The notes: generated from the sequence alone by a model not told the origin. 64,000 nt of DNA from Acidobacteriota bacterium (GCA_033549365.1 JAWSUF010000010.1:44792-108791); one strand, 5' to 3'; shown: positions 32,997 through 42,492, counted from the first letter of the stretch. Program-made: numbers and translations.

Positions 32997-34259
32997 ATGA
33001 AGTTAAAAGCTGCGATTCTTTTTGCCGTGGTCGTCGGTTTCGCCGGAAACGCGATATCGGCCCAAAATCAGACGATCAACAACACCAAAAGGTTGAATGT
33101 GTTTCTCGACGTCGAGAGATCCATCGATGCGGATTTCATCCGGCAGGAAATTCCCGTCGTGGATTACGTCCGGGACAAGGAGCTGGCCGACGTCCATATC
33201 ATCATCTCACGCCATCGGGTCGGCGCAACCGGGGAGACGTACTGCATCTCGTTTATCGGCTATGGGAACTTCAAGGATAAAAACTACGAACTGAATTGCT
33301 GGGCCCCCGCCTCGAACTCCTCCGATATGACTCGCCGCGAATACACGGAGATGATCAAAATGGGGCTCACCCCCTATCTGGCCGAAACAGGCGCGGCCCG
33401 CAGGATGCGGGTCACCTATGACGCGGTTCTCGTTGGGCCTGCCGACGAAGAGGAGCCCTTGAAGGACCCGTGGAACGCCTGGGTCTTCGAGATCTACGGC
33501 GGAGGCAACTTCAGCAGGGAGGAGACCCGAAACTCGCTCCATATCCGGTATGGCCTGTTCGCCGACAGGATCACCCGGGAGTCCCGAACGCGGCTGCGCC
33601 CTTACGGCAATTACAATGAAAGAAATTATGTGACCGACGACGGCACCATCACGTCGACAACCGTCCGGGGAGGGTTCGACAGTTATCACATTATCAGTCT
33701 CAGCGACCACTGGGCGGCCGGTGTTTTCGGAGATATTTTCATCAGCACGTTCGACAATATGAACTTCAGCGCCGTCCTTTCCCCCGCCCTTGAATACAGC
33801 CTTTTTCCCTACGATCAAGCCACCCGGCGTTCGATAACGCTGGCCTGGAGAATCGGAGCGGGATATTACGACTATGTGGAAGAAACGATCTTCGACAAGA
33901 CCCGGGAGGTCCTTTTCGGACAGGCGCTTGTGGCTTCAGCCGCTTTCAGGCAGCCTTGGGGCGATGTCCGGGCCAGTCTGGTCGGATTTCACCACTTCCA
34001 TGACATCCGATCCAACAGAACGGAGTTGTCCGCCAATTTGAATCTCCGGATCGTGGCCGGATTGTCGCTCAGCCTCAGTTCCCGATTCAATCTCATCAAC
34101 GATCTTGCGGCCATCCCGAAAACCGATCTGTCGCTTGAAGAAATTCTTCTGGAACAACGCCGCAGGGCGACCTCGTATCAGTTCAGCGCGAACATCGGAC
34201 TGTCGTACACGTTCGGTTCAAGAATCACCGGCATTTTCAATCCACGGCTCGATCTCTGA
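32997..34259 (+). CDS. Outer-membrane barrel protein with N-terminal soluble domain
   Basis: 420 residues with a signal peptide (about 1-22, ending AISAQ). Residues 30-140 look like a small soluble domain (FLDVERSIDADFIRQEIPVV and DVHIIISRH); from about 155 the chain alternates strongly, with aromatic girdles and repeated strands (FEIYGGGNFSREETRNSLHI, WRIGAGYYDYVEETIF) consistent with a 12 to 14-strand barrel. It ends in a strand after the loop SYTFGSRITGIF. I do not recognise a named family. It is preceded by an extended -10 promoter and is convergent with the TRAP operon. Confidence 0.7.
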   Translation: MKLKAAILFAVVVGFAGNAISAQNQTINNTKRLNVFLDVERSIDADFIRQEIPVVDYVRDKELADVHIIISRHRVGATGETYCISFIGYGNFKDKNYELNCWAPASNSSDMTRREYTEMIKMGLTPYLAETGAARRMRVTYDAVLVGPADEEEPLKDPWNAWVFEIYGGGNFSREETRNSLHIRYGLFADRITRESRTRLRPYGNYNERNYVTDDGTITSTTVRGGFDSYHIISLSDHWAAGVFGDIFISTFDNMNFSAVLSPALEYSLFPYDQATRRSITLAWRIGAGYYDYVEETIFDKTREVLFGQALVASAAFRQPWGDVRASLVGFHHFHDIRSNRTELSANLNLRIVAGLSLSLSSRFNLINDLAAIPKTDLSLEEILLEQRRRATSYQFSANIGLSYTFGSRITGIFNPRLDL

Positions 34260-34273
34260 TCGGTCTCCCTCGA

Positions 34274-36130
34274 TCACAAAAGGGCCCGGGTCAGAAACGG
34301 AACATAGGTGATGAGGAGAACCGCCAGGATCCGGACGGCCATGAAGAGCAGGACGTCGCGGTAGACGCGCGGCATGGGTTCGTTGAATCGGTAGGAGGCC
34401 AGGAACAGGTTCATGCCGACGGGGGGGGTGAGATAACCGAGTTCCAGGTTGGCCAGGAAAATGACGCCGAGATGCACGGGGTCGATTCCGAAAACCTGAC
34501 CCAGGGGGATGATCAGGGGCACGACCACGAGAATCGCGGAATAGATATCCATAAAACACCCGACCAGCAGCAGGGCCAGATTGAGGAGCAGAAGAAAAGC
34601 GTATTTGGACAGCATCGAGGATTCGACCCAGGCGCTGAGCCGGGTCGGAATTTGGGCATCGATGATGTAATAGGAGAGCCCGTTGGCCAGGGCCAGGATA
34701 ATCAGAACGCCTCCGATGATGGGGACACATTTGGCCGCCACCCGCCGGAGATCTTTCAAGCTCAGATCCTGCTTGATGACAATCTCCACGAAGGCGGTAT
34801 AGAGAACGGCCAGGGCGGCGCTCTCCTGAAGGTTGGTGATCCCGCCGAAATAGAGTCCGAAAACGCCGACCGGAAGGATGAGCTCCCAGGCCGACTGTCC
34901 GAGGGAAACAATCGCTTGGCCCGGCTGGAACGGCGGCCGCGGAATTTTCTTCTTGATGGAATACACGATCCCGATTCCGGCCACGGACAACACCAGAATC
35001 AAGCCGGGGATGATCCCTCCGACAAACATGTCCTTGATGCTGGTCTGCGCGGTCACGCCGTAGATGATCACGGGCAGGCTCGGGGGAAACAGGAGTCCGA
35101 TGCTGCCCGAGGCCGTGAGAAGTCCGACGGCGAATCTCTTGGGATAGCCGGCATCGATCAGAATGAAGGAGAGAAGCCCGCCCAGGGCCAGGATCGTCAC
35201 ACCCGACGATCCCGTGAATGTCGTGAAGAAGGCGCAGACCAGAACGGCCATAATGGTCAGTCCGCCGGGAATCCAGCCGAAAAGGGACTGAAAGAACCGG
35301 ACCATTCTCTCCCCGGCCTTGCTTTCCGAAAGAAGGAAGCCCACCACGGCGAACAGGGGAATCGCCGGGATGGCATGACCGGTCAGCACGGTGTAAGCCT
35401 GATTGGGAATGATTTCCAGAGGTTGTCCGGCATGGACAAACAGAAAAAACCCGATGCCGCCGAGGACAATAAAAATCGGGACGCCGAAAAAGGCCATGAC
35501 GACGAGAAGAACAATCAGGGGAGTTGTCAGGGAAGCCAGAATCGGCTGGAGGATTTCCTGGATCGAGGCCAGGGGGCCCAGCCAGGTTTCGCGGGCGGAG
35601 CCCAGGACCTGGGAGAAAGGCCCGAAGGCAAAGAGGATTCCCAGCGGCACGGCGACGGCCGCAACCCAAAACCGACGTTTTTTTGACTCGAGTCCGGTGA
35701 CGAAACGGAGACTCATCAGAAGGAATCCCGCGACCATGACCAGGGCCATGAGGCGCTTGGGGATGAATCCGATTTTTTCCCCCGGACCGAAGGCCATGCC
35801 GGCGAAGGACCAGGCGGTGAAGGCGAACGCCGCGGCCAGGGCGGCCGAGAGAACGGCCGCTGTAATATCCAGGACCGATTGGACGGATTTTGGAAGCTTC
35901 CAGTCAATGGCCAGTGACAGGTGCCTTTTCTCCCGCGACGTGACGGCGGCGGCGATAAAGGTCGCGGCCAAAACGAGGTGCTGGATATAGGCGGTCGAAT
36001 GAGGCAGGCCCGTGTTGAAAAACTTGCGGGCGACGACTTCGCCGATCAACAGGACGGCCAGCAAAACAAGACAGAGAGCGACAAGAACATCTTCGAAGAG
36101 ACGGCCGGCGCGGATGATTTTACCGGCCAC
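34274..36130 (-). CDS. TRAP transporter fused small and large permease (DctQ-DctM)
   Basis: 618 residues, a fusion. Residues 1-165 are DctQ-like with four helices (EDVLVALCLVLLAVLLIGEV, then HLSLAIDWKLPKSVQSVLDI). From about 195 the DctM permease begins: GVPIFIVLGGIGFFLFVHAG, AIPLFAVVGFLLSESKAGER, FFTTFTGSSGVTILALGGLL and GSIGLLFPPSLPVIIYG. It moves an organic acid or similar solute together with Na+ or H+ across the inner membrane, fed by the periplasmic DctP encoded 10 bp upstream. No catabolic genes adjoin. Confidence 0.93.
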   Translation of the reverse strand: MAGKIIRAGRLFEDVLVALCLVLLAVLLIGEVVARKFFNTGLPHSTAYIQHLVLAATFIAAAVTSREKRHLSLAIDWKLPKSVQSVLDITAAVLSAALAAAFAFTAWSFAGMAFGPGEKIGFIPKRLMALVMVAGFLLMSLRFVTGLESKKRRFWVAAVAVPLGILFAFGPFSQVLGSARETWLGPLASIQEILQPILASLTTPLIVLLVVMAFFGVPIFIVLGGIGFFLFVHAGQPLEIIPNQAYTVLTGHAIPAIPLFAVVGFLLSESKAGERMVRFFQSLFGWIPGGLTIMAVLVCAFFTTFTGSSGVTILALGGLLSFILIDAGYPKRFAVGLLTASGSIGLLFPPSLPVIIYGVTAQTSIKDMFVGGIIPGLILVLSVAGIGIVYSIKKKIPRPPFQPGQAIVSLGQSAWELILPVGVFGLYFGGITNLQESAALAVLYTAFVEIVIKQDLSLKDLRRVAAKCVPIIGGVLIILALANGLSYYIIDAQIPTRLSAWVESSMLSKYAFLLLLNLALLLVGCFMDIYSAILVVVPLIIPLGQVFGIDPVHLGVIFLANLELGYLTPPVGMNLFLASYRFNEPMPRVYRDVLLFMAVRILAVLLITYVPFLTRALL

Positions 36131-37127
36131 GGTTTTTTCGGTATTCCCGGATATGCCCGATCATCGCATCGTAGACCGGCTTGGGGAAAGCCCGGCCGAT
36201 GAGATCCTCGACGCCCTGGGCGGACACCTCCCGCCACTTGACCATGGCGTCGTCCGGCGGGTCATGGACGACCAGTCCATGTTCCTTCATGGTGGCCAGG
36301 GCTTCCTTTTCGAGGTTCATGGTCTGTTTGTAGAGATCCCGGGATATTCTTTCGACGGCATCCATCATCGGCTGCCGGAACTCGCGGGGAATGCTTTCCC
36401 AGGCCCGATCGCTGAGGAACATGCCGCCGACAAGAGGCGCCAAGGTCATCGACAGCATATGCGGGATAAGGGCGAAATACTGCCCTGATCCCGCGATAAG
36501 CGCCGGCAAATAGGCGGCGCCCACCGCCCCGCTCTGGAGCTGCACCATAAAATCCTTGATATCGCCCGGGACAACCTGGAATCCGGACTTTTTCCAAATC
36601 TGCTCCAGTTCCGGGTCGCCCTGAGTGACGCTCACTTTAAATTTTTTCAGATCGTCCGGGTAGATGACCGGGTCCTTGGCGAAAAAGTGAACCCATCCGG
36701 CCAGTGTCCACAAAATGACCTTGAATCCCTTGTCCTCGATCTCTTTCTCAAAGACCGATTTCATGCGATCGAAGACGAATTCGAATTCCTCCTGGGAATC
36801 GAATATAAAGGGGAGGTTGAGAACCAGGACGGATCGTTCGATCTTGGTGATGCCCATGTTGGTGAAGACCCCGCCCTGGAGCGCGCCCAGGCGGATTTTG
36901 CGGATCATGTCCATTTCCGTTCCGGCGATTCCCCCGGGGTAGATTTTGACCTGAACCTGCCCGCCGGAGATCTTTTCCCACTCGCGGGCAACTTCCTGAA
37001 GCGCCCGGTCCCAGGGCGATCGGGCCGGGGCGACGGATCCGATCTTGATGACGACGGCCGCCCGAAGGTCGGCCGCGGCCGCAATCAGAAGAATTGCGGC
37101 CGTGCAGAGAATCATGAATTTTTTCAT
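36120..37127 (-). CDS. TRAP transporter periplasmic solute-binding protein (DctP)
   Basis: 335 residues with a signal peptide (about 1-23). The DctP-type pattern is visible: KIGSVAPARSPWDRALQEVA near 29-48, GGQVQVKIYPGGIAGTEMDM near 55-74, and NLPFIFDSQEEFEFVFDRM, with a long hinge helix. Its start overlaps the stop of the TAtT lipoprotein by 4 bp (ATGA), and its end overlaps the DctQM start. The substrate is not apparent; the conserved Arg that normally grips a carboxylate is not placed confidently by eye. Confidence 0.9.
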   Translation of the reverse strand: MKKFMILCTAAILLIAAAADLRAAVVIKIGSVAPARSPWDRALQEVAREWEKISGGQVQVKIYPGGIAGTEMDMIRKIRLGALQGGVFTNMGITKIERSVLVLNLPFIFDSQEEFEFVFDRMKSVFEKEIEDKGFKVILWTLAGWVHFFAKDPVIYPDDLKKFKVSVTQGDPELEQIWKKSGFQVVPGDIKDFMVQLQSGAVGAAYLPALIAGSGQYFALIPHMLSMTLAPLVGGMFLSDRAWESIPREFRQPMMDAVERISRDLYKQTMNLEKEALATMKEHGLVVHDPPDDAMVKWREVSAQGVEDLIGRAFPKPVYDAMIGHIREYRKNRGR

Positions 37128-38089
37128 TGAATATCTTCCTGTCCGGCCGGGTCGGAATTCCCGTCAAGCTCGATGAAATAATCGTCGATGTTATCAAGCA
37201 GCCATTTGGCCTTTCGGCGGTTGAGGACATTGACAAGGCGGTTATCCGGAAGCCGGTCGGCATCGAATTTCAGGACCTGGGAGAGAAGATCCCTGAACTC
37301 CGCGGCGTTCTGCTCCTTGACACAGACGGTCACGGCCAGGGCCACGAGATGCGAGGTGTTGGTCTCTCCCGACACGGTCTTGGCCCGTTCGAAATGCTCG
37401 CGAGCCTTCTGCAGATCTCCCCCCATATATTCTGGAAGAGAGCCGTAGTAATAAATGTAGAAAAGCTCCACGGCCGCCGGGTCGTAACCGGGATCGACCT
37501 GGTGCACTCTTTCCATCAGCGAGGCGGCCTGTGGAAGCGTCAGGCCGAATTTCATGTCGAAGGGGTCGGAGCCGAAGGCGCCGACCCAGCCGAGCGCCGT
37601 CCAGTACAGAAATCCGGCGTCCTGCCGTCCGAACACGGCCAGCGCGTCACGGTATCGGCGGTTCTTGAGCTGATCCAGGAGTGCGGGGTTCTTTTTTTCA
37701 AGATGAACGAGAAGGATGTCGCGGCCGCGCAGGTAAAGATTCTTGGCCCGCCGGAACAGGAACTCCCGGGTTTCCAGATCGCGCTTCGGCGTCATGTCCG
37801 CGGGGGTCTGGATGAAGGCGTTGGCATAGGTGATATAGAGACTGCCCGTCACCAGACGCAGCCCTTCATGATCGGGAAGCGAGGTCAGGAGCGTTTCATA
37901 GAGCTTGATGGCGAAGGGCAGGGCGTCTCCGACGAGTTCGGGATCATTGTCCTGTGTGAACACGCCCCCCGATCCCGGCGACGTCATCATTCCGGCGACT
38001 TTTTTCAAGGCCAGTTTTTCCACGGAACAGGACGCCGTCAATAGAAGCGCAACAAAGGCGGCGATCCCGGTTTTCATTGTCTTGTTCAT
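37124..38089 (-). CDS. TRAP-associated TPR lipoprotein (TAtT, T-component)
   Basis: 321 residues from ATG 38089, which has GAGGAA nearby; the frame opens 8 codons earlier. A lipobox (LLTASC) anchors it in a membrane. The helical repeats begin LPFAIKLYETLLTSLPDHEG and later YYGSLPEYMGGDLQKAREHF with ERVHQVDPGYDP, as in the TAtT family first described from Treponema pallidum (Tp0956), where a trimer binds DctP. Such operons are thought to serve hydrophobic ligands. Gene order is TAtT, DctP, DctQM, all overlapping, so the four parts form one system. Confidence 0.88.
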   Translation of the reverse strand: MNKTMKTGIAAFVALLLTASCSVEKLALKKVAGMMTSPGSGGVFTQDNDPELVGDALPFAIKLYETLLTSLPDHEGLRLVTGSLYITYANAFIQTPADMTPKRDLETREFLFRRAKNLYLRGRDILLVHLEKKNPALLDQLKNRRYRDALAVFGRQDAGFLYWTALGWVGAFGSDPFDMKFGLTLPQAASLMERVHQVDPGYDPAAVELFYIYYYGSLPEYMGGDLQKAREHFERAKTVSGETNTSHLVALAVTVCVKEQNAAEFRDLLSQVLKFDADRLPDNRLVNVLNRRKAKWLLDNIDDYFIELDGNSDPAGQEDIQ

Positions 38090-38161
38090 GATCTTCCTCA
38101 ATATTATGAACAAAAAATCCGGAGAGTCAATTGATAACCGCGAGGCCGGCTCTCGGATCCC

Positions 38162-39181
38162 TCAGCCTGATCCGGCCGTCTTCCTGACCGCCGACAATCC
38201 TTCGGCGGTGGCGATGAAAACGAGAACATCTCCGGGACTGAGACTCGTGTCGTCCGGCGGCTGGAAACGGAATTCTTCCGTGTCCGCCTTCCGCATGGAA
38301 ACGAGAAGGGCCCCGGGAACCGCCTTGAGGCCCGAGTCGGCCAGTGTGCGGCCCGCAAGCGGCGAATCCTCGGGGATCACCGATTCCTCGACGCGAAGGA
38401 CCTGGTCTTTTCCGTAAAGCATCTTGTCCAGGAAAGAGACAACGGCGGGCCGGACCATCTGGGAGACCATCCGCATGCCGCCGATATAGTCCGGGGAAAC
38501 GACATAATCCGCGCCGGCTTTCCTGATCTTATCGTGCGATCGGACATCGATGCCCTTGGCGATGATGCGAAGCCGGGGATTGAGACTTCGGGCGGAGACG
38601 GCCGCAAAGAGATTGGCCTCATCGGTCGGCAGAGAGAGGATGATCCCCCGTGCCCTCTCGATCCCTGCCTGACGGAGCGCGTCGTCGTCCGCGGGATCGC
38701 CGACGATATGAAGGAACCGTCCGGATTCCATAAACTTTTCCATCCGCTCCGCCGAGACGTCCACAACGACGAAATCCCGTCCCGTGGCCCGGAGCTCCCG
38801 GATAACGGTTTCCGCGGTTTCGTCCGAACCGCAGACGATGATATGGCCGGAAATGCGGCCGATGTCCTTGTCCATGCGTTTTCTCCCAAGGAGACTCTTG
38901 AGCTCCCCTTCCACGATGAAAGCCGTGATGGAGGTCACGGCGAAGGCGATCGTGCCCAAGCTCAGGATAATGTAGATGAGAGTGAAAAGGCGAGCTCCGG
39001 GATTTCCGGTAAGATCGTGGACCTCCCCATATCCCACTGTGGCCACCGTGATTACGGTCATATAGGCGGCATCGAGAAGAGACCAGGATTCCCCACCGAG
39101 GATTTTGAAGCCGCCCACACCGATAGCACAGACCGTCAGGAATAACCCGGCGGAAACGATCACCCGTTTTCGGCTTTTCAC
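38162..39181 (-). CDS. Two-helix K+ channel with TrkA-N/TrkA-C (RCK) domain
   Basis: 339 residues from GTG 39181, which has AAGGA six bases upstream; the frame is open 45 codons further with no match to a channel. Two membrane helices flank a pore loop with the filter TVATVGYGE at 46-53, the potassium-channel signature. A TrkA-N domain follows from about 112 (HIIVCGSDETAETVIREL), where the usual GxGxxG is reduced to CGSDETA, so nucleotide binding may be altered. A TrkA-C domain ends the chain (SPLAGRTLADSGLKAVPGAL). It probably gates K+ flux in response to a ligand or Ca2+. Confidence 0.85.
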   Translation of the reverse strand: MKSRKRVIVSAGLFLTVCAIGVGGFKILGGESWSLLDAAYMTVITVATVGYGEVHDLTGNPGARLFTLIYIILSLGTIAFAVTSITAFIVEGELKSLLGRKRMDKDIGRISGHIIVCGSDETAETVIRELRATGRDFVVVDVSAERMEKFMESGRFLHIVGDPADDDALRQAGIERARGIILSLPTDEANLFAAVSARSLNPRLRIIAKGIDVRSHDKIRKAGADYVVSPDYIGGMRMVSQMVRPAVVSFLDKMLYGKDQVLRVEESVIPEDSPLAGRTLADSGLKAVPGALLVSMRKADTEEFRFQPPDDTSLSPGDVLVFIATAEGLSAVRKTAGSG

Positions 39182-39288
39182 GACATGTCCTTCGTTTTTC
39201 CGATTATAGCCGATGGCCGGAGGAGAACACAACGCATTGGCCTGGATTTCCATTGTCCGGCCCCCGAATCCGATGATACAATGCCGCC

Positions 39289-40422
39289 ATGAAAATTTTG
39301 AAAAGCGGCGCGACACCCTCGGCCATTGTAGCCCTGTCTCAGAAAATCACCCGGATGAGCCGGGAGCGGAATGTGGAGTTCCTGCGTCTCGAACGCGGCA
39401 TCCCCGGCGTTCGACCCATCGACCTTCAATCCGCCCTGCCTTTCATTCCTTTCAATGCCCCTCAACTTCAAGCCTATCCGCCCTCGACCGGCCGCGAAGA
39501 TCTCAAGACGGCCGTCAACGCCTCCTATTTCGCGGGGCAAACCCGGTCCGAGCGCATCATCGTCACCCCCGGGGGTTCCATGGGACTCGATATCGCCTTT
39601 CAAATCCTGGATGTCGACAAGGTCTTTCTTCCGGAATTTCATTGGGGAACATACCGCAAGATCCTGCAAATACGGAACCGCAGTTGGGATTATTATGCCT
39701 CTCTCGACGAATTCACCGTCCGGCCGGAGCGATTCACCGGTTCCGCCGTGGTGATCTGCGATCCCGACAATCCCCTCGGCTCTCTTCAGCCCGCGGGGCG
39801 GGTCATCGATACGGCGGCCAATCTGGGAGCGGCCGGGGCCGCCGTTCTGGTCGATTGCCCCTACCGCCGTCTTTTTCTCGACCCCTCGGACGGTTTCTAT
39901 GAGGCCCTGGCTCGGCTTGAAAACGTCGTCATCGTCGAAAGCTTCAGCAAGTCTCTCGGCCTCAGCGGACTGCGCGTCGGTTTCGTTCACGCCTCCGACC
40001 CGGACTTCCTGTCCGAGTTTTCCCTGCGCCTGGCCCTTCCCACAAACGGTGTCGACAACATCGCCCAGGCCTTCATCGAGCATTTCCTGGCCCGCCCTGA
40101 GGGGAGGGCCGCGGCCGAGACCTACCGGACGGCGACCGCGGAACACACCGCAAAAAATCTCGCTTTTCTGGAAACCCGCGGTTTACTGGCTGCGGAGTTT
40201 TACCGGGAGGCAAAATGCCTGGGGATTTTCGCGATCATCAACCGGACCCCGGAGGAACTTCTGGAGTCCCGGATCGGCGCCATCTCTCTGGCCGCCTTCA
40301 CCGAAACACGGAAGGATCAGACGGCGGGATACGCCCGCATCAACATCGCCGTTCCCCACGATGCGTTTGTCGCGTTTTTCGAAGCCCACATGAAAAGATT
40401 CCCGTCGGGCTCCGCAGGGTGA
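39289..40422 (+). CDS. PLP-dependent aminotransferase, HisC/class I-II fold
   Basis: 377 residues. Fold type I: the PLP lysine is Lys221 in VIVESFSKSLGLSGLRVGF, with the aspartate in the strand AAVLVDCPYRRLF and a tail Arg in YARINIAVP. The motif TPGGSMGLDIAFQIL near 101 holds the phosphate-binding loop. Relatives act as histidinol-phosphate, aspartate or L-threonine-phosphate transaminases or decarboxylases; no cobalamin or his genes sit nearby, so the substrate stays open. The 3' end overlaps a small minus-strand gene by about 106 bp. Confidence 0.85.
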   Translation: MKILKSGATPSAIVALSQKITRMSRERNVEFLRLERGIPGVRPIDLQSALPFIPFNAPQLQAYPPSTGREDLKTAVNASYFAGQTRSERIIVTPGGSMGLDIAFQILDVDKVFLPEFHWGTYRKILQIRNRSWDYYASLDEFTVRPERFTGSAVVICDPDNPLGSLQPAGRVIDTAANLGAAGAAVLVDCPYRRLFLDPSDGFYEALARLENVVIVESFSKSLGLSGLRVGFVHASDPDFLSEFSLRLALPTNGVDNIAQAFIEHFLARPEGRAAAETYRTATAEHTAKNLAFLETRGLLAAEFYREAKCLGIFAIINRTPEELLESRIGAISLAAFTETRKDQTAGYARINIAVPHDAFVAFFEAHMKRFPSGSAG

Positions 40423-40556
40423 AGCGCGGCGGGCCGCCCGTTTTCAGGCTCTTCGGCCGTCTCGACCTCCGAAAACAAAAGAAAAATAATCAAAACAATG
40501 ATCGCAATCACAATCAGAATAATGCCGAAAATGATCCAGGGACTGAGTTTTTTCAT
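40317..40556 (-). CDS. Small single-helix membrane protein, antisense to the aminotransferase 3' end
   Basis: 79 residues from ATG 40556, with AGGAGGGC five bases upstream, a strong site that supports a gene. One long helix (WIIFGIILIVIAIIVLIIFL) is followed by a short acidic, Pro-rich segment. Its last 106 bp lie on the strand opposite the end of the aminotransferase gene, an unusual overlap for this window. The frame is open upstream through the tRNA-Arg, which is not translated. No family recognised. Confidence 0.6.
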   Translation of the reverse strand: MKKLSPWIIFGIILIVIAIIVLIIFLLFSEVETAEEPENGRPAALHPAEPDGNLFMWASKNATNASWGTAMLMRAYPAV

Positions 40557-40617
40557 GCCGCCCTCCTGTCGATAGTTTATCAAAGCCGCAAAGAACAGAC
40601 AAATGAAGGGAATCGGA

Positions 40618-40693
40618 TGGCGCGCCTGAGAGGATTCGAACCTCTGACCTACGGATCCGGAGTCCGTCGCTCTATCCACTGAGCTACAGGCGC
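40618..40693 (-). tRNA. tRNA-Arg (anticodon CCG), CCA encoded
   Basis: On the minus strand a complete cloverleaf: acceptor GCGCCTG with CAGGCGC, anticodon stem ACGGA/TCCGT with loop CTCCGGA, and T-arm GGTTCGAATCC. The discriminator G at 40621 is followed by CCA at 40620-40618. Decodes CGG. Unlike the tRNA-Lys here, it carries its 3' CCA in the gene. Confidence 0.95.
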
Positions 40694-40840
40694 GTGTTCC
40701 GGGTTCGCCTATTGTATGCATCCCGCGACCGGAAATCAACTGCCGCGAAAGGGTTCCCTGTGACATCGCGGATTGCGATTCATGACTTCGGCATAGAAAA
40801 ATGTTGAAATCGGCCGGAAAATGAATATTCTTTAAGATGC

Positions 40841-40921
40841 ATGAAACGCCTCGCCGCGGATGCCCTGCTCTACAGCGTCAAGCACCAGGGCGGCGGAAAC
40901 TTCAAAGTCGATACGCTTTAA
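40841..40921 (+). other. 26-codon open frame, possible coding remnant
   Basis: ATG at 40841 and stop at 40919-40921 give MKRLAADALLYSVKHQGGG and seven more residues. The stop overlaps the stop of the convergent TPR gene. Only TAAG precedes the ATG. It could be a short gene or the end of a lost one; no family is recognised. Confidence 0.2.
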
Positions 40922-42492
40922 CGGAGTTTGGCGGCGAGAGCCTCGGCTCTTTCCTTATATGAGGGGTGAGCGGCGGCCCTCTCGGCGGCGGACAGGGCGT
41001 CGTCCTTTTTCCCGGCGTTGGCATAGCCCGCCGCGGCTCCGTACCAAGCACCGGCCAGCGCCTCGTCGAGCTTGCGTATTTTTTCCTGTTGTTTTGTCCG
41101 CATCCGGGACTTCCGGTTTTCAGCCAGAGGGGCGCTCTCGATTTCACCGAGCCGGGCCCGGCCGGCCTGAAGGCCGCTTTCCGTGGCCGCGGCGGCCTTG
41201 GCGAACCATCCGGCCGATTCAAGCCAGGCGCTTTCCCGGGCCCGGATGTTGGCCAGCCCGAACAGCGCATCGGTATTCCTGGGGCCGTATTCGAGCGCCT
41301 CGAGAAAATCGGCCGCGGCCTTGTCCAGATGCCCGAGCTCGAGATTCAGGCGGCCGGAGAGGCCGAAGACTTCGGTGTTGGTCGGCAGGCGGCCCTTGGA
41401 TTCCTGAATGTGTCCGACCGCTTTTTCCGGTTCCTTGAGCGCCGAGAGGTTCCGGGCGATCCAGTAATGGCTCTCCCCGACAAGGTAGAATCCCATTTCC
41501 AGGTTTTTCTCCAGGACCGCGATCGCCTCCTCGTGTTTTCCCATGGCGCTCAGGCAGACGGCTTTGCCGAGCAGCGCATCCCGATAGCCCGGCTCGATGT
41601 CCAGCGTCAGATCATAAAACTCCAGGCTCTTCTCAATCTCTTCCGTCGCAAAATAGAGAGCGGCCAGAAGGATTCGTGTCTGGGGCGACTCGGGAATGCC
41701 CTCGAAGGCCCGGAGGAGATGGGATTCGGCCTCGAGAACGGCACCCCGGCGAAGAGCCTCCTGACCGAGATGGTAGTGCGCTTCATAAAAGGCGGATTCC
41801 CGGGTGAGAAGGCCCTTGAGAGCCTCGGGGTCCTCTCCGCCGCAGACGGCATTCCGATAGAGAAGGAGCATCGACCCGGGAAAAGCCTCGACATAGGCCG
41901 CCGGATCGATCCGCCGTTCGGCAAAGATCCCCTGGGAGCATTTCCAGGCCGTAAAAATATAGCCCAAGAACTCGTCCGCGAGCGACCGGGCGGCGAGGTC
42001 CTCCTCCATGACCAAGACTCTTTTCCGGACCTCCTGGAAATCGGTTTCGAATTCCGGCACAATATCGATCTCGGTGATGATGCCTCGCGTACTCTTCGGC
42101 ACAAGCCAGGCCATTTCGAGATAGGGCCGATAACCGGCAAGGGAGGCGTTGGCCTCAAAAACCCGACGCGCCGCCTCGAAATTCCGGAGGCCTTTCATCC
42201 CCATCTCTCCTTCACGGAGCGAAAGGAGAAGAAGGGATTTGAAAAACGGCGCGGCCGCACGGCCTCGGAGGCCGGGAAAGGCATAGGCTTCGGCATAGAT
42301 CCGGGCGGCCTCGCGGATGGTGACATACGCCCCGCGTTCCAGGAGGGCGTCGGCTTCGGTCAGCCGCTCCTCGATATCGGGCGGCGGGGACGGTCCCGGG
42401 CCGGGAAGAGTCGCACAGGAGACGGTCAGAAAAAAGAAAGCAAGTCCGGCCGTCGCGGCCGCCATCGTCAAAATAAGATTTTTTCCTTTCAT
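40918..42492 (-). CDS. TPR-repeat lipoprotein
   Basis: 524 residues. A lipoprotein signal (FFLTVSC, Cys26) is followed by Pro-rich GPGPSPPPDIEE and then helical repeats through the chain. TPR-type units are visible at AHYHLGQEALRRGAVLEAES, DALLGKAVCLSAMGKHEEAI, EVFGLSGRLNLELGHLDKAA and DALFGLANIRARESAWLESA. It is likely an outer- or inner-membrane-anchored scaffold in the periplasm. Partners are unknown. It stands divergent from the S9 peptidase gene and could share its control region, but the direction and strong promoter at 42582 favour the peptidase. Confidence 0.8.
   Translation of the reverse strand: MKGKNLILTMAAATAGLAFFFLTVSCATLPGPGPSPPPDIEERLTEADALLERGAYVTIREAARIYAEAYAFPGLRGRAAAPFFKSLLLLSLREGEMGMKGLRNFEAARRVFEANASLAGYRPYLEMAWLVPKSTRGIITEIDIVPEFETDFQEVRKRVLVMEEDLAARSLADEFLGYIFTAWKCSQGIFAERRIDPAAYVEAFPGSMLLLYRNAVCGGEDPEALKGLLTRESAFYEAHYHLGQEALRRGAVLEAESHLLRAFEGIPESPQTRILLAALYFATEEIEKSLEFYDLTLDIEPGYRDALLGKAVCLSAMGKHEEAIAVLEKNLEMGFYLVGESHYWIARNLSALKEPEKAVGHIQESKGRLPTNTEVFGLSGRLNLELGHLDKAAADFLEALEYGPRNTDALFGLANIRARESAWLESAGWFAKAAAATESGLQAGRARLGEIESAPLAENRKSRMRTKQQEKIRKLDEALAGAWYGAAAGYANAGKKDDALSAAERAAAHPSYKERAEALAAKLR

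Noticed and set aside
34472..35686. Plus-strand frame of 404 codons opposite the TRAP permease
   Set aside because: A hydrophilic, Gln/Gly/Asp-rich shadow of a strongly hydrophobic membrane protein.
40557..40766. Upstream extension of the small membrane protein
   Set aside because: It would translate the tRNA-Arg gene; the internal ATG has the ribosome-binding site.
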